Origin: Porticoccus sp.
Lineage (GTDB): Bacteria > Pseudomonadota > Gammaproteobacteria > Pseudomonadales > Porticoccaceae
Direction of reading: 5' to 3'
DNA length: 33,419 nt
Assembly: GCA_011049795.1 (NCBI GenBank)
Contig: DRHD01000121.1
Location: 1 to 33,419 of the forward strand
Shown here: positions 1 to 9,953 of the stretch, in pieces
Layout: each line of letters begins with the position of its first letter
How positions within the stretch are numbered: the first letter of the stretch is position 1
Program-made: the position numbers and the translations under genes
Notes under the pieces: model-generated
What the model was told of the DNA's origin: nothing
Database searches by the model: none
Seen by the model: the letters and a program-made list of their open reading frames with translations, nothing else

Positions 1-1
1 G

Positions 2-91
2 ACTCACGTAGTGCCAATCATCGCGGATATCGATGCAGGTTTCGGTAACGCTGAAGCGACTTACCTGATGGCTAAGCAAATGATCGAAGCC
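2..91 (+). pseudogene. aceA: Isocitrate lyase, internal fragment (inverted piece)
   Basis: Thirty codons, open at the left edge, encode a piece containing ADIDAGFGNAEATYL and AKQMIEA. This is the conserved metal/substrate-site region of the large (about 530-residue, Pseudomonas/Acinetobacter-type) isocitrate lyase, which cleaves isocitrate to glyoxylate and succinate in the glyoxylate shunt. The homology stops at GAAGCC (86-91); the codons after it are antisense to another part of the same gene. In the family this block lies more than 100 residues from the N-terminus, yet here it abuts codon 50 in opposite orientation. The family assignment is confident; whether the arrangement is biological is not. 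Confidence 0.8.
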
Positions 92-237
92 GTGTATTTA
101 GCAACGTCTAAGCCAGTTTTGAATTTATTCTGTGCACGCATACGGGCGACAGATTCAGGGTTGATCGCATTCCATGCGTTACCGTTGGTTTTACACAGCG
201 CAGCGGCTGCGTCGATGTCTTTGGTATAGTTTGACAT
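88..237 (-). pseudogene. aceA: Isocitrate lyase, N-terminal fragment
   Basis: On the minus strand an ATG at 237-235, preceded by a good Shine-Dalgarno (GGAAGGA), opens 50 codons ending in INPESVARMRAQNKFKTGL and DVAKYTA. This is the typical N-terminus of the large isocitrate lyase. Homology stops at about base 88, where the sequence becomes the plus-strand internal fragment; the two share about four bases (AGCC, 88-91). Without the fold-back, aceA would be a normal minus-strand gene divergent from the LysR-type gene at 368 and close to malate synthase G, a sensible glyoxylate-shunt layout. The break could be a real inversion, but an amplification or assembly chimera is more likely. Confidence 0.8.
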
Positions 238-347
238 GTTCAGTCCTTCCAGATTGAAAACAGAAAAATCTTCTATTACGGAAACGAATTCTAGCCATGC
301 ACCCAAAATTTAGCTAATCTATAGTTATTATTTTCGGTATTGCTGGC

Positions 348-377
348 ATGAATATACATGAACATACATGAACATAC
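348..377 (+). repeat. Three tandem 10-bp repeats over the LysR start codon
   Basis: The unit ATGAAYATAC occurs three times head to tail (348, 358, 368). Since 10 is not a multiple of 3, each copy puts an ATG in a different frame. The first two open identical heptapeptides (MNIHEHT then stop); the third is the start of the LysR-type gene. The first heptapeptide's TGA (369-371) overlaps that ATG. No clear Shine-Dalgarno is visible. It could affect translation initiation or simply be slippage. Confidence 0.7.
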
Positions 378-1306
378 GTAACGTCGATCTGAACTTACTC
401 GTTTATCTTGATGTTCTTCTCAAAGAGCGCAACGTAACCAGAGCAGCTGAAGCGTTGGGCATTAGCCAACCAGCCATGAGTAATGGTCTGCGTCGCTTAC
501 GTGACTTATTCAACGATCCTATACTGGTGCGCACCAGCGATGGCATGACACCCACTGAACGGGCAGAGCAATTGCAGCCGGTGGTTCGAGAAGTCCTCGC
601 AGCTATCGAGAAGGCCGTAGAACCAAGTAACGAATTTAATGCCGCTGAGGCTGACAGGGTATTTCGAATCTCTGTCAGTGATTACACCGAATCAACACTA
701 TTACCTCACCTGATGCGACGACTTCGCTCTGAAGCACCCAATATCACTCTGGATGTACTGACACCGAGTGATGTCAGCTATCAGGATGTGGAGCAGGGCA
801 CCGTCGACTTGGTGATAAACCGGTTCGATGTTCTGCCACAGTCATTTCATCAAATGACCATATGGAGAGATACCTTTTCATGCCTTTTGAGTGAACATAA
901 CCCCATAAGACATTCCTTTACACTCGATAACTACTTGGAATCCGGCCATGTGTGGGTCAGTAAAACAGGGATGGGGGTTGGGGTTGGCATGGAACCTGGT
1001 GCCGGTCAGCGGCTCGGTTGGGTTGATGAAGCGCTGGCTAAACTTGGAAAACAACGGCGTATTCGCGTCTTTACTCGTCATTATCAGGCCGCGATGAGAT
1101 TGGCTGAATTACGAGATTTGGTGGTTACCTTACCCACTAAAGCCGCTGAACTTCTTAAAGATAACCCTAACGTGGCTATTCTTGATCCACCCTTTGATAT
1201 TCCAGAAATTGAGCTAAAAATGGCCTGGAGCCCGCTACTGCAACACAATCCTGCACATCAGTGGATGAGGCGCTTAATTGCGGATGTGGCCAGCACACTG
1301 GATTAG
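368..1306 (+). CDS. LysR-family transcriptional regulator
   Basis: 312 residues, the usual length for LysR-type regulators. The N-terminal winged helix-turn-helix is clear at about residues 7-65 (DLNLLVYLDVLLKERNVTRA, then SQPAMSNGLRRLRDLF), followed by a linker helix and the periplasmic-binding-like effector domain (about 90-300). The gene is divergent from the aceA 5' end and lies just before glcB, so control of the glyoxylate-shunt genes is a reasonable inference, but the effector cannot be read from sequence. The start at 368 puts MNIRNVDLNLL at the N-terminus, as expected; it is the last of three ATGs in a 10-bp tandem repeat and has no strong ribosome binding site. Confidence 0.9.
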   Translation: MNIRNVDLNLLVYLDVLLKERNVTRAAEALGISQPAMSNGLRRLRDLFNDPILVRTSDGMTPTERAEQLQPVVREVLAAIEKAVEPSNEFNAAEADRVFRISVSDYTESTLLPHLMRRLRSEAPNITLDVLTPSDVSYQDVEQGTVDLVINRFDVLPQSFHQMTIWRDTFSCLLSEHNPIRHSFTLDNYLESGHVWVSKTGMGVGVGMEPGAGQRLGWVDEALAKLGKQRRIRVFTRHYQAAMRLAELRDLVVTLPTKAAELLKDNPNVAILDPPFDIPEIELKMAWSPLLQHNPAHQWMRRLIADVASTLD

Positions 1307-1456
1307 ACTCAGCAGGCAGTTTTATAGCCTTTATTCGCTTAAAAAATAGCGGACATAAAACCCATAAAATTGCTAAATCCTTATTAGTTTTCCTACAATC
1401 ACACTTTTCACTTATTAATTACACGTTCCAAGCGTGTTTAAAGAGAAGGCTCCATC

Positions 1457-3622
1457 ATGACAGAACGTGTTCAAGTGAGCGGACTTCAGGTCGCTCGTTC
1501 GATTTATGACTTGGTCAAACAAGACATTATTCCCGGAACAGGCGTTGATGTGGACGCATTCTGGCAATCGTTTGCATCCATTATCGGTGACTTCGCCCCT
1601 AAAAATCGCGATCTATTAGAAAAACGTGATGACCTACAGGCGAAAATTGACGCCTGGCATCAACAACGCTCTGGCCAGCCGGTTAACCAAAGCGAATATA
1701 AAGCGTTTCTACAGGAAATCGGTTATCTGGTACCCGAAGGTAGCGACTTTGCTATCACTACGGCCAATGTTGACCCTGAAATCACCTCTCAAGCGGGTCC
1801 ACAACTGGTAGTGCCCGTTATGAATGCACGGTTTGCACTAAACGCAGCCAATGCACGCTGGGGCAGCCTTTATGATGCGCTCTATGGAACCGATGTACTG
1901 CCAGAAACTGATGGTGCAGAGAAAAAGGCCAGCTACAATCCTGTTCGAGGCGCAAAAGCGATTGAATACGGCAGAAACCTTCTCGATCAGTCTGCACCCT
2001 TGGCAGAGGGGTCTCACCATGATGCTACTCACTACGCTGTGGTTGACGGCAATCTTCAGATTCAACTTAGCAATAATGTAAAGGTTGGCCTAGCAGACAC
2101 CTCAAAGTTTGCAGGTTTTCAAGGCTCGACTGAAAATCCAACATCAATTCTTATTAAAAGCAACAGGTTACATCTGGAAATTCAAGTAGACAGTAATACC
2201 GAAATTGGTGCTTCAGATTCAGCAGGCATCAAAGATATTCTCATGGAAGCGGCATTGACCACCATTATGGACTGTGAAGATTCAGTCGCAGCAGTAGATG
2301 CTGAAGACAAGGCTTTGATCTACCATAACTGGCTGGGGCTGATGAAGGGTGACCTAGAAGAAACCATGAAAAAAGGCGGGAAAACCATTGTCCGTCGCAT
2401 GAACCCAGATCGCGAATACACCGCCGCCAATGGTGGCTCTCTTGTCTTGCCAGGACGCAGCCTGCTGTTTATTCGTAACGTCGGCCATCTGATGACCAAT
2501 CCAGCCATTCTAGACACTGATGGCAATGAAGTGCCCGAAGGCATCATGGACGCCATGATGACCAGTCTGATAGCCATCCATGACCTCAAGGGTAACGGCA
2601 ACCACCGCAACAGCAAAACGGGCAGTGTTTATATTGTTAAGCCGAAAATGCACGGCCCTGAAGAAGCCGCATTTACTAATGACTTATTTGATCGCGTTGA
2701 AGATGCACTCGGCCTTGAGCGCAACACGGTCAAAGTGGGCATTATGGACGAAGAGCGTCGCACCTCCGTCAACCTGAAAGAGTGCATCCGTGCCGCCAGT
2801 GAGCGTGTGGTGTTTATTAACACAGGGTTCCTGGATCGGACAGGCGATGAAATTCATACCAGTATGGAAGCAGGTGCCTTTGCACCCAAAGGTCAGCTAA
2901 AAACCATGAAGTGGATTTCTGCTTACGAAGATCAAAATGTTGATGTTGGTCTTGCTTGTGGTCTTAAAAACAAAGCGCAAATTGGTAAGGGCATGTGGCC
3001 TGAACCTGAAAATATGGCTGACATGATGGAAGCCAAGATTGGACACCCAATGGCCGGAGCAAATACTGCCTGGGTACCTTCTCCCACAGCTGCTGTGCTA
3101 CATGCTCTGCATTATCAGCAGGTTGATGTCTTTGCTCGTCAAGATGAACTTGCCACTCGAGTACCTGCCAGTGTTGATGATATTTTGACAATCCCTCTCC
3201 TCGATAGAGAGCTTTCTAGCGACGAGATCCAACGAGAACTGGACAATAATGCCCAGGGTATCCTTGGTTATGTTGTTCGCTGGGTAGAGCAGGGCGTTGG
3301 TTGCTCCAAAGTACCCGACATCAACAATGTTGGCCTTATGGAAGACCGCGCGACACTGCGTATTTCCAGCCAGCATTTAGCCAACTGGTTACGCCATGGT
3401 GTTTGCACTGAAGAACAAGTAATGGAAACCATGAAGCGTATGGCTGCGGTAGTCGATGGCCAAAATTCGGGCGACCCCATATATCGTAATATGGCACCTA
3501 ACTTTGATCAGAGTATCGCCTTTGCAGCAGCTTGTGACCTGGTATTTAAGGGTAAGGAGCAGCCCAGTGGTTATACCGAACCGCTACTGCACGCATATCG
3601 TCAGAAAGCCAAATTGCAGTAA
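1457..3622 (+). CDS. glcB: Malate synthase G
   Basis: 721 residues, close to E. coli GlcB (723). The enzyme condenses glyoxylate with acetyl-CoA to malate in the cytosol, the second step of the glyoxylate shunt. Visible family blocks: [29 protein letters not shown] (conserved metal-site Glu), [15 protein letters not shown] (metal-site Asp) and [12 protein letters not shown], where Asp630 matches the catalytic base Asp631 of E. coli. An AAGAGAAGG ribosome binding site precedes the ATG. The upstream 150 bases separate it from the LysR-type gene and leave room for its own promoter. A strong terminator follows. Its presence next to aceA argues that isocitrate lyase is, or recently was, functional here. 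Confidence 0.98.
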   Translation: MTERVQVSGLQVARSIYDLVKQDIIPGTGVDVDAFWQSFASIIGDFAPKNRDLLEKRDDLQAKIDAWHQQRSGQPVNQSEYKAFLQEIGYLVPEGSDFAITTANVDPEITSQAGPQLVVPVMNARFALNAANARWGSLYDALYGTDVLPETDGAEKKASYNPVRGAKAIEYGRNLLDQSAPLAEGSHHDATHYAVVDGNLQIQLSNNVKVGLADTSKFAGFQGSTENPTSILIKSNRLHLEIQVDSNTEIGASDSAGIKDILMEAALTTIMDCEDSVAAVDAEDKALIYHNWLGLMKGDLEETMKKGGKTIVRRMNPDREYTAANGGSLVLPGRSLLFIRNVGHLMTNPAILDTDGNEVPEGIMDAMMTSLIAIHDLKGNGNHRNSKTGSVYIVKPKMHGPEEAAFTNDLFDRVEDALGLERNTVKVGIMDEERRTSVNLKECIRAASERVVFINTGFLDRTGDEIHTSMEAGAFAPKGQLKTMKWISAYEDQNVDVGLACGLKNKAQIGKGMWPEPENMADMMEAKIGHPMAGANTAWVPSPTAAVLHALHYQQVDVFARQDELATRVPASVDDILTIPLLDRELSSDEIQRELDNNAQGILGYVVRWVEQGVGCSKVPDINNVGLMEDRATLRISSQHLANWLRHGVCTEEQVMETMKRMAAVVDGQNSGDPIYRNMAPNFDQSIAFAAACDLVFKGKEQPSGYTEPLLHAYRQKAKLQ

Positions 3623-3639
3623 AATCAAATTGCAGTAAC
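3610..3639 (+). repeat. Short tandem duplication across the glcB stop codon
   Basis: CCAAATTGCAGTAA, which carries the last glcB codons and stop, is almost immediately repeated as TCAAATTGCAGTAA (period about 15). It probably arose by slippage and does not change the protein. Confidence 0.6.
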
Positions 3640-3656
3640 CCAACAGTAATAACTAT

Positions 3657-3692
3657 AAAAACGCCGGAGTCATAAATGACTCCGGCGTTTTT
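3657..3692. terminator. Bidirectional rho-independent terminator
   Basis: A perfect 12-bp stem (ACGCCGGAGTCA at 3661-3672, complement at 3677-3688) with loop TAAA, flanked by A residues on the left and T residues on the right. It can therefore terminate in both directions. It sits between the converging glcB and the minus-strand GNAT gene. Confidence 0.93.
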
Positions 3693-3729
3693 GTTTATAC
3701 CTGAATATAGACCAAATTTTTCAGGTTAA

Positions 3730-4704
3730 TTAGATATGTAATCGCCTCAGCTCAGGATCCAACTCTCCCTGTTCCCAAAAATTATCAAACTCCTGTACCA
3801 ACTCAACGGCTTCCATTGGCGCATGTGCAATCACATAACCCACGAACCGCTCAGGTTCCTGTTTATAAAGAATCCCCGCCTTATCAACCAGAAGAAATTC
3901 GGTGTGTAGACACTCTTCTTGAGATTGGAACTTCCTCAATTGAATATGGCTCGGTAAGCGGTGACACAAGTCCTGTAACTGGTTGGTGTGCTGTATGGCA
4001 TGGGGAACATCTTTCACAAGAATTCTCACCCGGGCCAAGGGATGACTGGTAGCAAAGGCGTACACCGAATCACAGAATTGGCCATTGCTGTACATTTCTG
4101 GTTCCAGCCGATTACTAAAAATGCGAATTTCTCTATGCGCCCGGTTAACCAGCATCACAGCCTGTTCACGAAAATTTTCCGCGCCATCAATACTAATTCT
4201 TTGTCGTTCTTCCTCGGTGATTTCCGGCAATACTGGCTGTGGTGAGTTATCACGGTAGTGATGCAGCTGAAGCAGCATCAATTTATGGGCTATACCTGCA
4301 TCCATAAACGGGTCATCCTGAGCAATAAAACCAAAGCCCTCATAAAATGGAATTGCCTTGATTTGGGCATGCAGGAACACTTGATCCAGTCCTTCCCGAA
4401 CGGCATAACGAATCATCTTACGCATTAACGATGAGCCAACGCCACGCTCTCGATATTCCTTGAGGACCGCCATCCGACCAATCTGACCACCAGGTAACAT
4501 TCGGCCGGTAGCCATGGCCTTATCATTAGGGCCATAAGCGAGCCAGTGAACTGATTGGGGGTCATACTCATCAATCTCATCATCCGCCCGTACTTTCTGT
4601 TCTTCAACAAACACTTTATGTCGAATATCAGTCAGGATATCACTGGACACCTCCCAGCTGGTTCGCTCAACCTCAATAGGGAAGTATTCAACTATTTCCA
4701 TCAT
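3730..4704 (-). CDS. GNAT-family acetyltransferase with C-terminal extension domain
   Basis: 324 residues. The N-terminal half (about 1-150) is a GNAT fold: EVSSDILTDIRHKVFVEEQ at the start, the acetyl-CoA binding motif A as GRMAVLKEYRERGVGSSLM (V/L followed by RGVGS), and AIPFYEGFGF near its end, resembling ElaA-type acetyltransferases. Residues from about 165 form a separate domain (IRIFSNRLEPEMY, RVRILVKDV, LHTEFLLVDKAGI) that recalls phospholipase-D-like folds but lacks an HKD motif; from memory it matches the DUF7931-type tail of Pseudomonas GNAT proteins. The substrate is unknown. AAAGGG precedes tandem ATGs (4704, 4701). It converges with glcB across a shared terminator. Confidence 0.85.
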   Translation of the reverse strand: MMEIVEYFPIEVERTSWEVSSDILTDIRHKVFVEEQKVRADDEIDEYDPQSVHWLAYGPNDKAMATGRMLPGGQIGRMAVLKEYRERGVGSSLMRKMIRYAVREGLDQVFLHAQIKAIPFYEGFGFIAQDDPFMDAGIAHKLMLLQLHHYRDNSPQPVLPEITEEERQRISIDGAENFREQAVMLVNRAHREIRIFSNRLEPEMYSNGQFCDSVYAFATSHPLARVRILVKDVPHAIQHTNQLQDLCHRLPSHIQLRKFQSQEECLHTEFLLVDKAGILYKQEPERFVGYVIAHAPMEAVELVQEFDNFWEQGELDPELRRLHI

Positions 4705-4811
4705 AATGACCCTTTATTCTTAATCCTATATTTTAAATAATAGTCCCAGTGAGGCTGTATAAACAGTATCGGATTGTTAAGATTTTTGTTAAATCAAGCC
4801 GGAGCAAGCAC

Positions 4812-6551
4812 TTGAAAAGTATCACCCGCCACCTAACCATTCCAGCCCTTCTCATCCTTCTGCTGGCACCCTCACTGTTACTGGCTGATACTACTCCACC
4901 TATTTTTGACCAATCTGCCCGGTTTCACCCTGTCGTATCACAAACTGGGATGGTGGTCTCACAAGAGACTATCGCAAGTCGTGTAGGGGCAGACATACTG
5001 TCCACCGGTGGCAACGCCATTGATGCAGCTGTAGCCACCGGGTTTGCCCTGGCCGTCACACTACCCCAAGCTGGTAATCTAGGTGGTGGCGGTTTTATGC
5101 TCATCCATCTTGCTGAAACCGGTAAAACTCTGGCAATCGACTATCGCGAAATGGCTCCTGCTGCAGCCCATAAAGCGCTTTTTCTTAACAGCCAGGGAGA
5201 CGTTGATGAAACCCTTGCTAGGTTCAGCCATCAATCTGCAGGTGTCCCAGGCACAGTTTCTGGTCTTACCCATGTGCTAGCGCGCTACGGCACCATGAGC
5301 CTTCAGCAGGTGATGGCACCAGCCATCACTCTGGCAGAAAAAGGGTTTCAGATCAGCGAGCCGCTCGCTTATTCACTCGCTAGAGCTCAACCTCGACTAC
5401 AAAATAACCCATCTTCAGCTCGTTATTTTTCGGGAACGGATGGGACACCATTACAGTCAGGCGACATATGGAAGCAGCCGGATTTAACCAAAACATTGAA
5501 GCGAATTTCTCAGGAAGGCGCTCCCGGCTTTTACCAGGGAGAAGTAGCTGATCTCATAGTGGCCGAAATGAAGCGGGGTGGGGGAATCATTACACATGAT
5601 GATTTAGCCAAATACCATGTTATTGAACGTCAGCCCATTACCGGAACCTACAAAGGTTACACCATTGTCTCTATGCCACCGCCTTCTTCCGGGGGTATCC
5701 ACTTAGTTCAGATGTTGAATGTATTAGAAGGTTGGGACTTGGCCAAAATGGGGCATAACAGTGCTGCGTATTTGCATCGGTTGATAGAAACAATGCGCCG
5801 TGCTTATGCTGATCGCAGCCAATACTTAGGTGATCCTGACTTCTACCCTGTACCTGCTGTAGCACTAACAGACAAAGCCTATGCAAAACAGTTGCGAGAA
5901 AATATTCAGTTGCAGAAATCTTCTCGATCAGTAGAGATTAAACCGGCTTTAACCCTTCCAGCAGAAAGCCCGCAAACCACTCACTTTTCCATATGGGACA
6001 ACCAAGGTAATGTGGTCAGCAACACCTATACGCTGAATTTTTCCTATGGCAGCGGGATATCTGTCGCTGGTGCCGGATTTCTACTGAACAACGAAATGGA
6101 TGACTTTTCTGCCAAACCCGGTGTCTCTAACGCCTATGGACTAGTTGGCGATAAAGCCAATGCTATTGAGCCGAACAAGCGTCCATTGTCATCTATGACA
6201 CCGACGATTGTATTCGAGAATGGCAAGCCGATTATGGCCACCGGAAGCCCCGGGGGAAGCACAATCATCACCGTTGTATTGCAGAATATTCTCAATAAAC
6301 TTGAGTTTGGTATGAATATCGCGGAGGCTACTGCAGCCCCCAGAATTCACCATCAGTGGTTACCTGACCAAGTACGAGTGGAAGCTGGTATTAGCCCAGA
6401 CACCATTATGGTGCTCAAGAAAATGGGGCATCAGATAAATATAACGCCCCGTGTGATGGGCCGTGTTCAAGCAATAAGCAGTGATGGGCATGTTCTCTCT
6501 GGTGTTACAGACCCACGCTGGCCAGGTGGAGAAGCGGCAATTGCCAAATGA
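4812..6551 (+). CDS. ggt: Gamma-glutamyltransferase (glutathione hydrolase) precursor
   Basis: 579 residues from a TTG start at 4812. That start has a well-spaced GGAG (4801-4804) and gives a textbook signal peptide (basic MKSITRH, hydrophobic LTIPALLILLLAPSLLLA, cleavage near LLLA-DTT). The longer reading from GTG 4749 lacks a ribosome binding site and adds a 21-residue basic leader. The periplasmic enzyme transfers or hydrolyses gamma-glutamyl groups, mainly of glutathione, and self-cleaves into two subunits. The small subunit begins at Thr389 in QTTHFSIWD, followed by NTYTLNFSYGSG; the oxyanion/GSPGGSTII block is also present. Glutathione reductase (gorA) lies elsewhere in the window. Confidence 0.95.
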   Translation: MKSITRHLTIPALLILLLAPSLLLADTTPPIFDQSARFHPVVSQTGMVVSQETIASRVGADILSTGGNAIDAAVATGFALAVTLPQAGNLGGGGFMLIHLAETGKTLAIDYREMAPAAAHKALFLNSQGDVDETLARFSHQSAGVPGTVSGLTHVLARYGTMSLQQVMAPAITLAEKGFQISEPLAYSLARAQPRLQNNPSSARYFSGTDGTPLQSGDIWKQPDLTKTLKRISQEGAPGFYQGEVADLIVAEMKRGGGIITHDDLAKYHVIERQPITGTYKGYTIVSMPPPSSGGIHLVQMLNVLEGWDLAKMGHNSAAYLHRLIETMRRAYADRSQYLGDPDFYPVPAVALTDKAYAKQLRENIQLQKSSRSVEIKPALTLPAESPQTTHFSIWDNQGNVVSNTYTLNFSYGSGISVAGAGFLLNNEMDDFSAKPGVSNAYGLVGDKANAIEPNKRPLSSMTPTIVFENGKPIMATGSPGGSTIITVVLQNILNKLEFGMNIAEATAAPRIHHQWLPDQVRVEAGISPDTIMVLKKMGHQINITPRVMGRVQAISSDGHVLSGVTDPRWPGGEAAIAK

Positions 6552-6602
6552 TCTCTAAGTCTAGGCTAGGTCTAACTCTAATACCCTAGTCCAAAAAACA
6601 AG

Positions 6603-7541
6603 TTAGGCTTTTGGCTCACCATTTTCATACTGAAGACCATTAACTTCAGCTCTTCGTATTTCTTCTGACTCATCAACTAAGCCCGGGTACTTGGGTGCTG
6701 TCATATATCGGGCAAACCAATCAGCCAGTAAGGCTTCATCATCAAGTACTTTAGACAATAACGATTTCACCTGATGAATAAATGCTGGATCGATATTTTC
6801 TGTCGCCATGTCCGGGGTCAGCTCGGGATCGCTGTAATAAATTGAATTCCCCTGAGACAGTAGCTCCGTCGTTAGATCATCTAACATATCAGTGGCAGAC
6901 GGCGCCCTAAAACCGATGGAATAGGTCATGCAGTCATTTAATGCGACCCCGGAATGTGCAACTTGCGGAGGAAGGTACAACATATCTCCTGGGTTTAGCA
7001 CCCAATCTTCCGTTGCATCAAAATCACGCAATATCCGCAGAGTAGTACCATCGAGTTGGGGGGAGTCTTGATCACACACCGGCCCCACCTGCCAGCGGCG
7101 TTGTCCCAAGCCCTGAATTAAAAACACATCGTAGTAGTCATAGTGAGGACCAACACTACCACCTTCCGGTGCATAGCTAATCATCACATCATCAAGACGC
7201 CAGGGTGGTATAAAGGTGAAATGATCCAGTAGCGCCTTTGCTTCAGGCAACCACAGGTTGGCCCCCTGAATTAGCAGAGTCCATTTTGTTTCAGGTAATT
7301 GGCTAAAGGTTTCATCATTAAATGGGCCATGTAGTGCCTGCCAGGGACCTTCTTTGCCTTCTTCAATCACGATTCGAGATTCAATCTCTTCTTCCAGAGA
7401 TAAGCCTGCAAGTTCATCAGGGCTTATAGGTGATTCAAAGCCGGGAAGGGCATGACGAATTAGCAGCGGTTTTTTCTGCCAGTACTCCGCAAGAAATTTA
7501 TCGGCTGAAATATCACCCAGAATAGGAAATGTATCTGACAT
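6603..7541 (-). CDS. roxA: Ribosomal protein uL16 arginine hydroxylase (JmjC/cupin-4 oxygenase)
   Basis: 312 residues, a JmjC-type Fe(II)/2-oxoglutarate oxygenase of the YcfD/RoxA family, which in E. coli hydroxylates an arginine of ribosomal protein L16. The iron triad is visible as HYD (His133, Asp135 in VGPHYDYYDVF) and His196 (LPPQVAHSG). The N-terminal FLAEYWQKKPLLIRHA is the family hallmark. It is on the same strand as purB, about 250 bases downstream, with a MITE-like element in the gap, so it may now need its own promoter. The family is confident; the exact ribosomal target is by homology. Confidence 0.92.
   Translation of the reverse strand: MSDTFPILGDISADKFLAEYWQKKPLLIRHALPGFESPISPDELAGLSLEEEIESRIVIEEGKEGPWQALHGPFNDETFSQLPETKWTLLIQGANLWLPEAKALLDHFTFIPPWRLDDVMISYAPEGGSVGPHYDYYDVFLIQGLGQRRWQVGPVCDQDSPQLDGTTLRILRDFDATEDWVLNPGDMLYLPPQVAHSGVALNDCMTYSIGFRAPSATDMLDDLTTELLSQGNSIYYSDPELTPDMATENIDPAFIHQVKSLLSKVLDDEALLADWFARYMTAPKYPGLVDESEEIRRAEVNGLQYENGEPKA
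7443..7450 (+). promoter_or_regulatory. KOPS-like octamer 1 (GGGAAGGG)
   Basis: This matches GGGNAGGG, the FtsK-orienting polar sequence of E. coli. It lies on the plus strand within roxA and points toward the dif site at 27.15 kb. A single match is weak; the shared orientation of all four in the window is the argument. Confidence 0.4.
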
Positions 7542-7621
7542 TGATAAACGCCTTTAGGTTATTTGAATGACGATCTCTTTACTCAAGAATGCCCTCATGA
7601 AGGTCCCCGAGAGACAATAAA

Positions 7622-7783
7622 GGGCACTTCTAAAAATAGTATTTTTTTTGTGAGAGCACCAACAGTAGGCGCCTGAAGCGAGGAAGCTCCGCACGGAGAA
7701 CCGCAGTGTATATGGGATACATGAGGATTCGAGTACGGAGACGACGCCTCTATCGCGAAAAAAGTGCATTTATAGAGGGGCCC
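7622..7783. mobile_element. MITE-like element with imperfect terminal inverted repeats and TAAA duplication
   Basis: A 162-bp non-coding element. The left end (GGGCACTTCTAAAAATAG, then a T-run) and the reverse complement of the right end (GGGCCCCTCTATAAATGC, then a T-run) agree at about 20 of 27 positions. The flanks are TAAA on both sides (7618-7621 and 7784-7787), consistent with a 4-bp target-site duplication. The interior is rich in nested inverted repeats (for example TGTAT-ATGGG-ATACA and CTCCG-CA-CGGAG). It carries no transposase, so it is non-autonomous. It ends 5 bp from the purB stop codon. Confidence 0.7.
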
Positions 7784-7788
7784 TAAAA

Positions 7789-9180
<1,392 letters not shown>

Positions 9181-9323
9181 TCAAATAGTTGAAAATCAAG
9201 CCACTGAAAAAATGGGTAGTAGCATTAACAGAAGCGAAAAAATAGAGACGCAAATTCTACCGTAATTACGGGTATTTTTCAGGTGGAAATTATCCAAATA
9301 GCAAGGGCAAATAAACCAAGAGG

Positions 9324-9950
9324 TTAGAGGCTAACTCTCAGTTCTCGCAGCTGGGCCAAAATATCCTTCCGGTTGAGTATGAGGTGACGCCGCCGTCCCC
9401 CCAGTTGATGCCATAAAGTTGCGGCACGAATACCTGCAAACAATAAGCAGCGAATTCGCTGGGCAATACTTTCCTGCTGTAGATAATTAGCATAACCATT
9501 CACCTGAATACGATGATGGAAGGTGCTAATACTGTCTTGATAAACCTGAGCTAAGTTGGCAATCACATTGCTATGGCTGGTAGAGAAGTGCTCTGCCTGC
9601 CGAGAGGCCTGCTCCAATCTTTCACCGATGAGATTCAACATAGTCTTGTTTTGACGCAGTTTCTTTGAGAGATGAACCACACCGACCACATACCGTAGAG
9701 CATCGGACTGTTTTCCTCTGGACTGTAGAGTAATCAGCTCCTGCATAGATTCGATACCCAGTTGCAGGTGTTGTACCGAGCCAAATACCGCCTCGGTACT
9801 TTCCGGATTTTTCTCAAACAGACTCTCAATACAAACATTAAAACGATCCGATGGAATAGAACCATTTTTAGCCAGTGTTTCCACCAGCTGGCATGCCTGA
9901 AATATACCTGCCAGAGCAATCACTTGATCACGCGTCGGTTTACTAAACAT
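9324..9950 (-). CDS. hflD: High-frequency lysogenization protein HflD homolog
   Basis: 208 residues, the HflD (YcfC) family: an all-helical, membrane-associated cytosolic protein. In E. coli it interacts with the phage lambda CII protein; its housekeeping role is not settled. Family-like segments are VIALAGIFQACQLVETLA at the N-terminus, VVHLSKKL, and IRCLLFAGIRAATLWHQLGG with RRRHLILNRKDILAQLREL at the C-terminus. It starts only three bases after the mnmA stop, so the two are almost certainly co-transcribed, as in E. coli. Confidence 0.93.
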   Translation of the reverse strand: MFSKPTRDQVIALAGIFQACQLVETLAKNGSIPSDRFNVCIESLFEKNPESTEAVFGSVQHLQLGIESMQELITLQSRGKQSDALRYVVGVVHLSKKLRQNKTMLNLIGERLEQASRQAEHFSTSHSNVIANLAQVYQDSISTFHHRIQVNGYANYLQQESIAQRIRCLLFAGIRAATLWHQLGGRRRHLILNRKDILAQLRELRVSL

Positions 9951-9953
9951 TTA

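Noticed and set aside
4754..4765. CTGTATAAACAG upstream of ggt as a possible LexA box
   Set aside because: The two half-sites are six bases apart; a LexA box needs ten between CTG and CAG.
7554..7769. 71-codon minus-strand open frame between roxA and purB
   Set aside because: It lies almost wholly inside the MITE-like element, has low-complexity Cys/Ser/Phe content, no ribosome binding site and no family resemblance.
9259..9270. Palindrome CCGTAATTACGG between hflD and purB
   Set aside because: A 12-base palindrome without a T-run or known operator match is too weak to assign.
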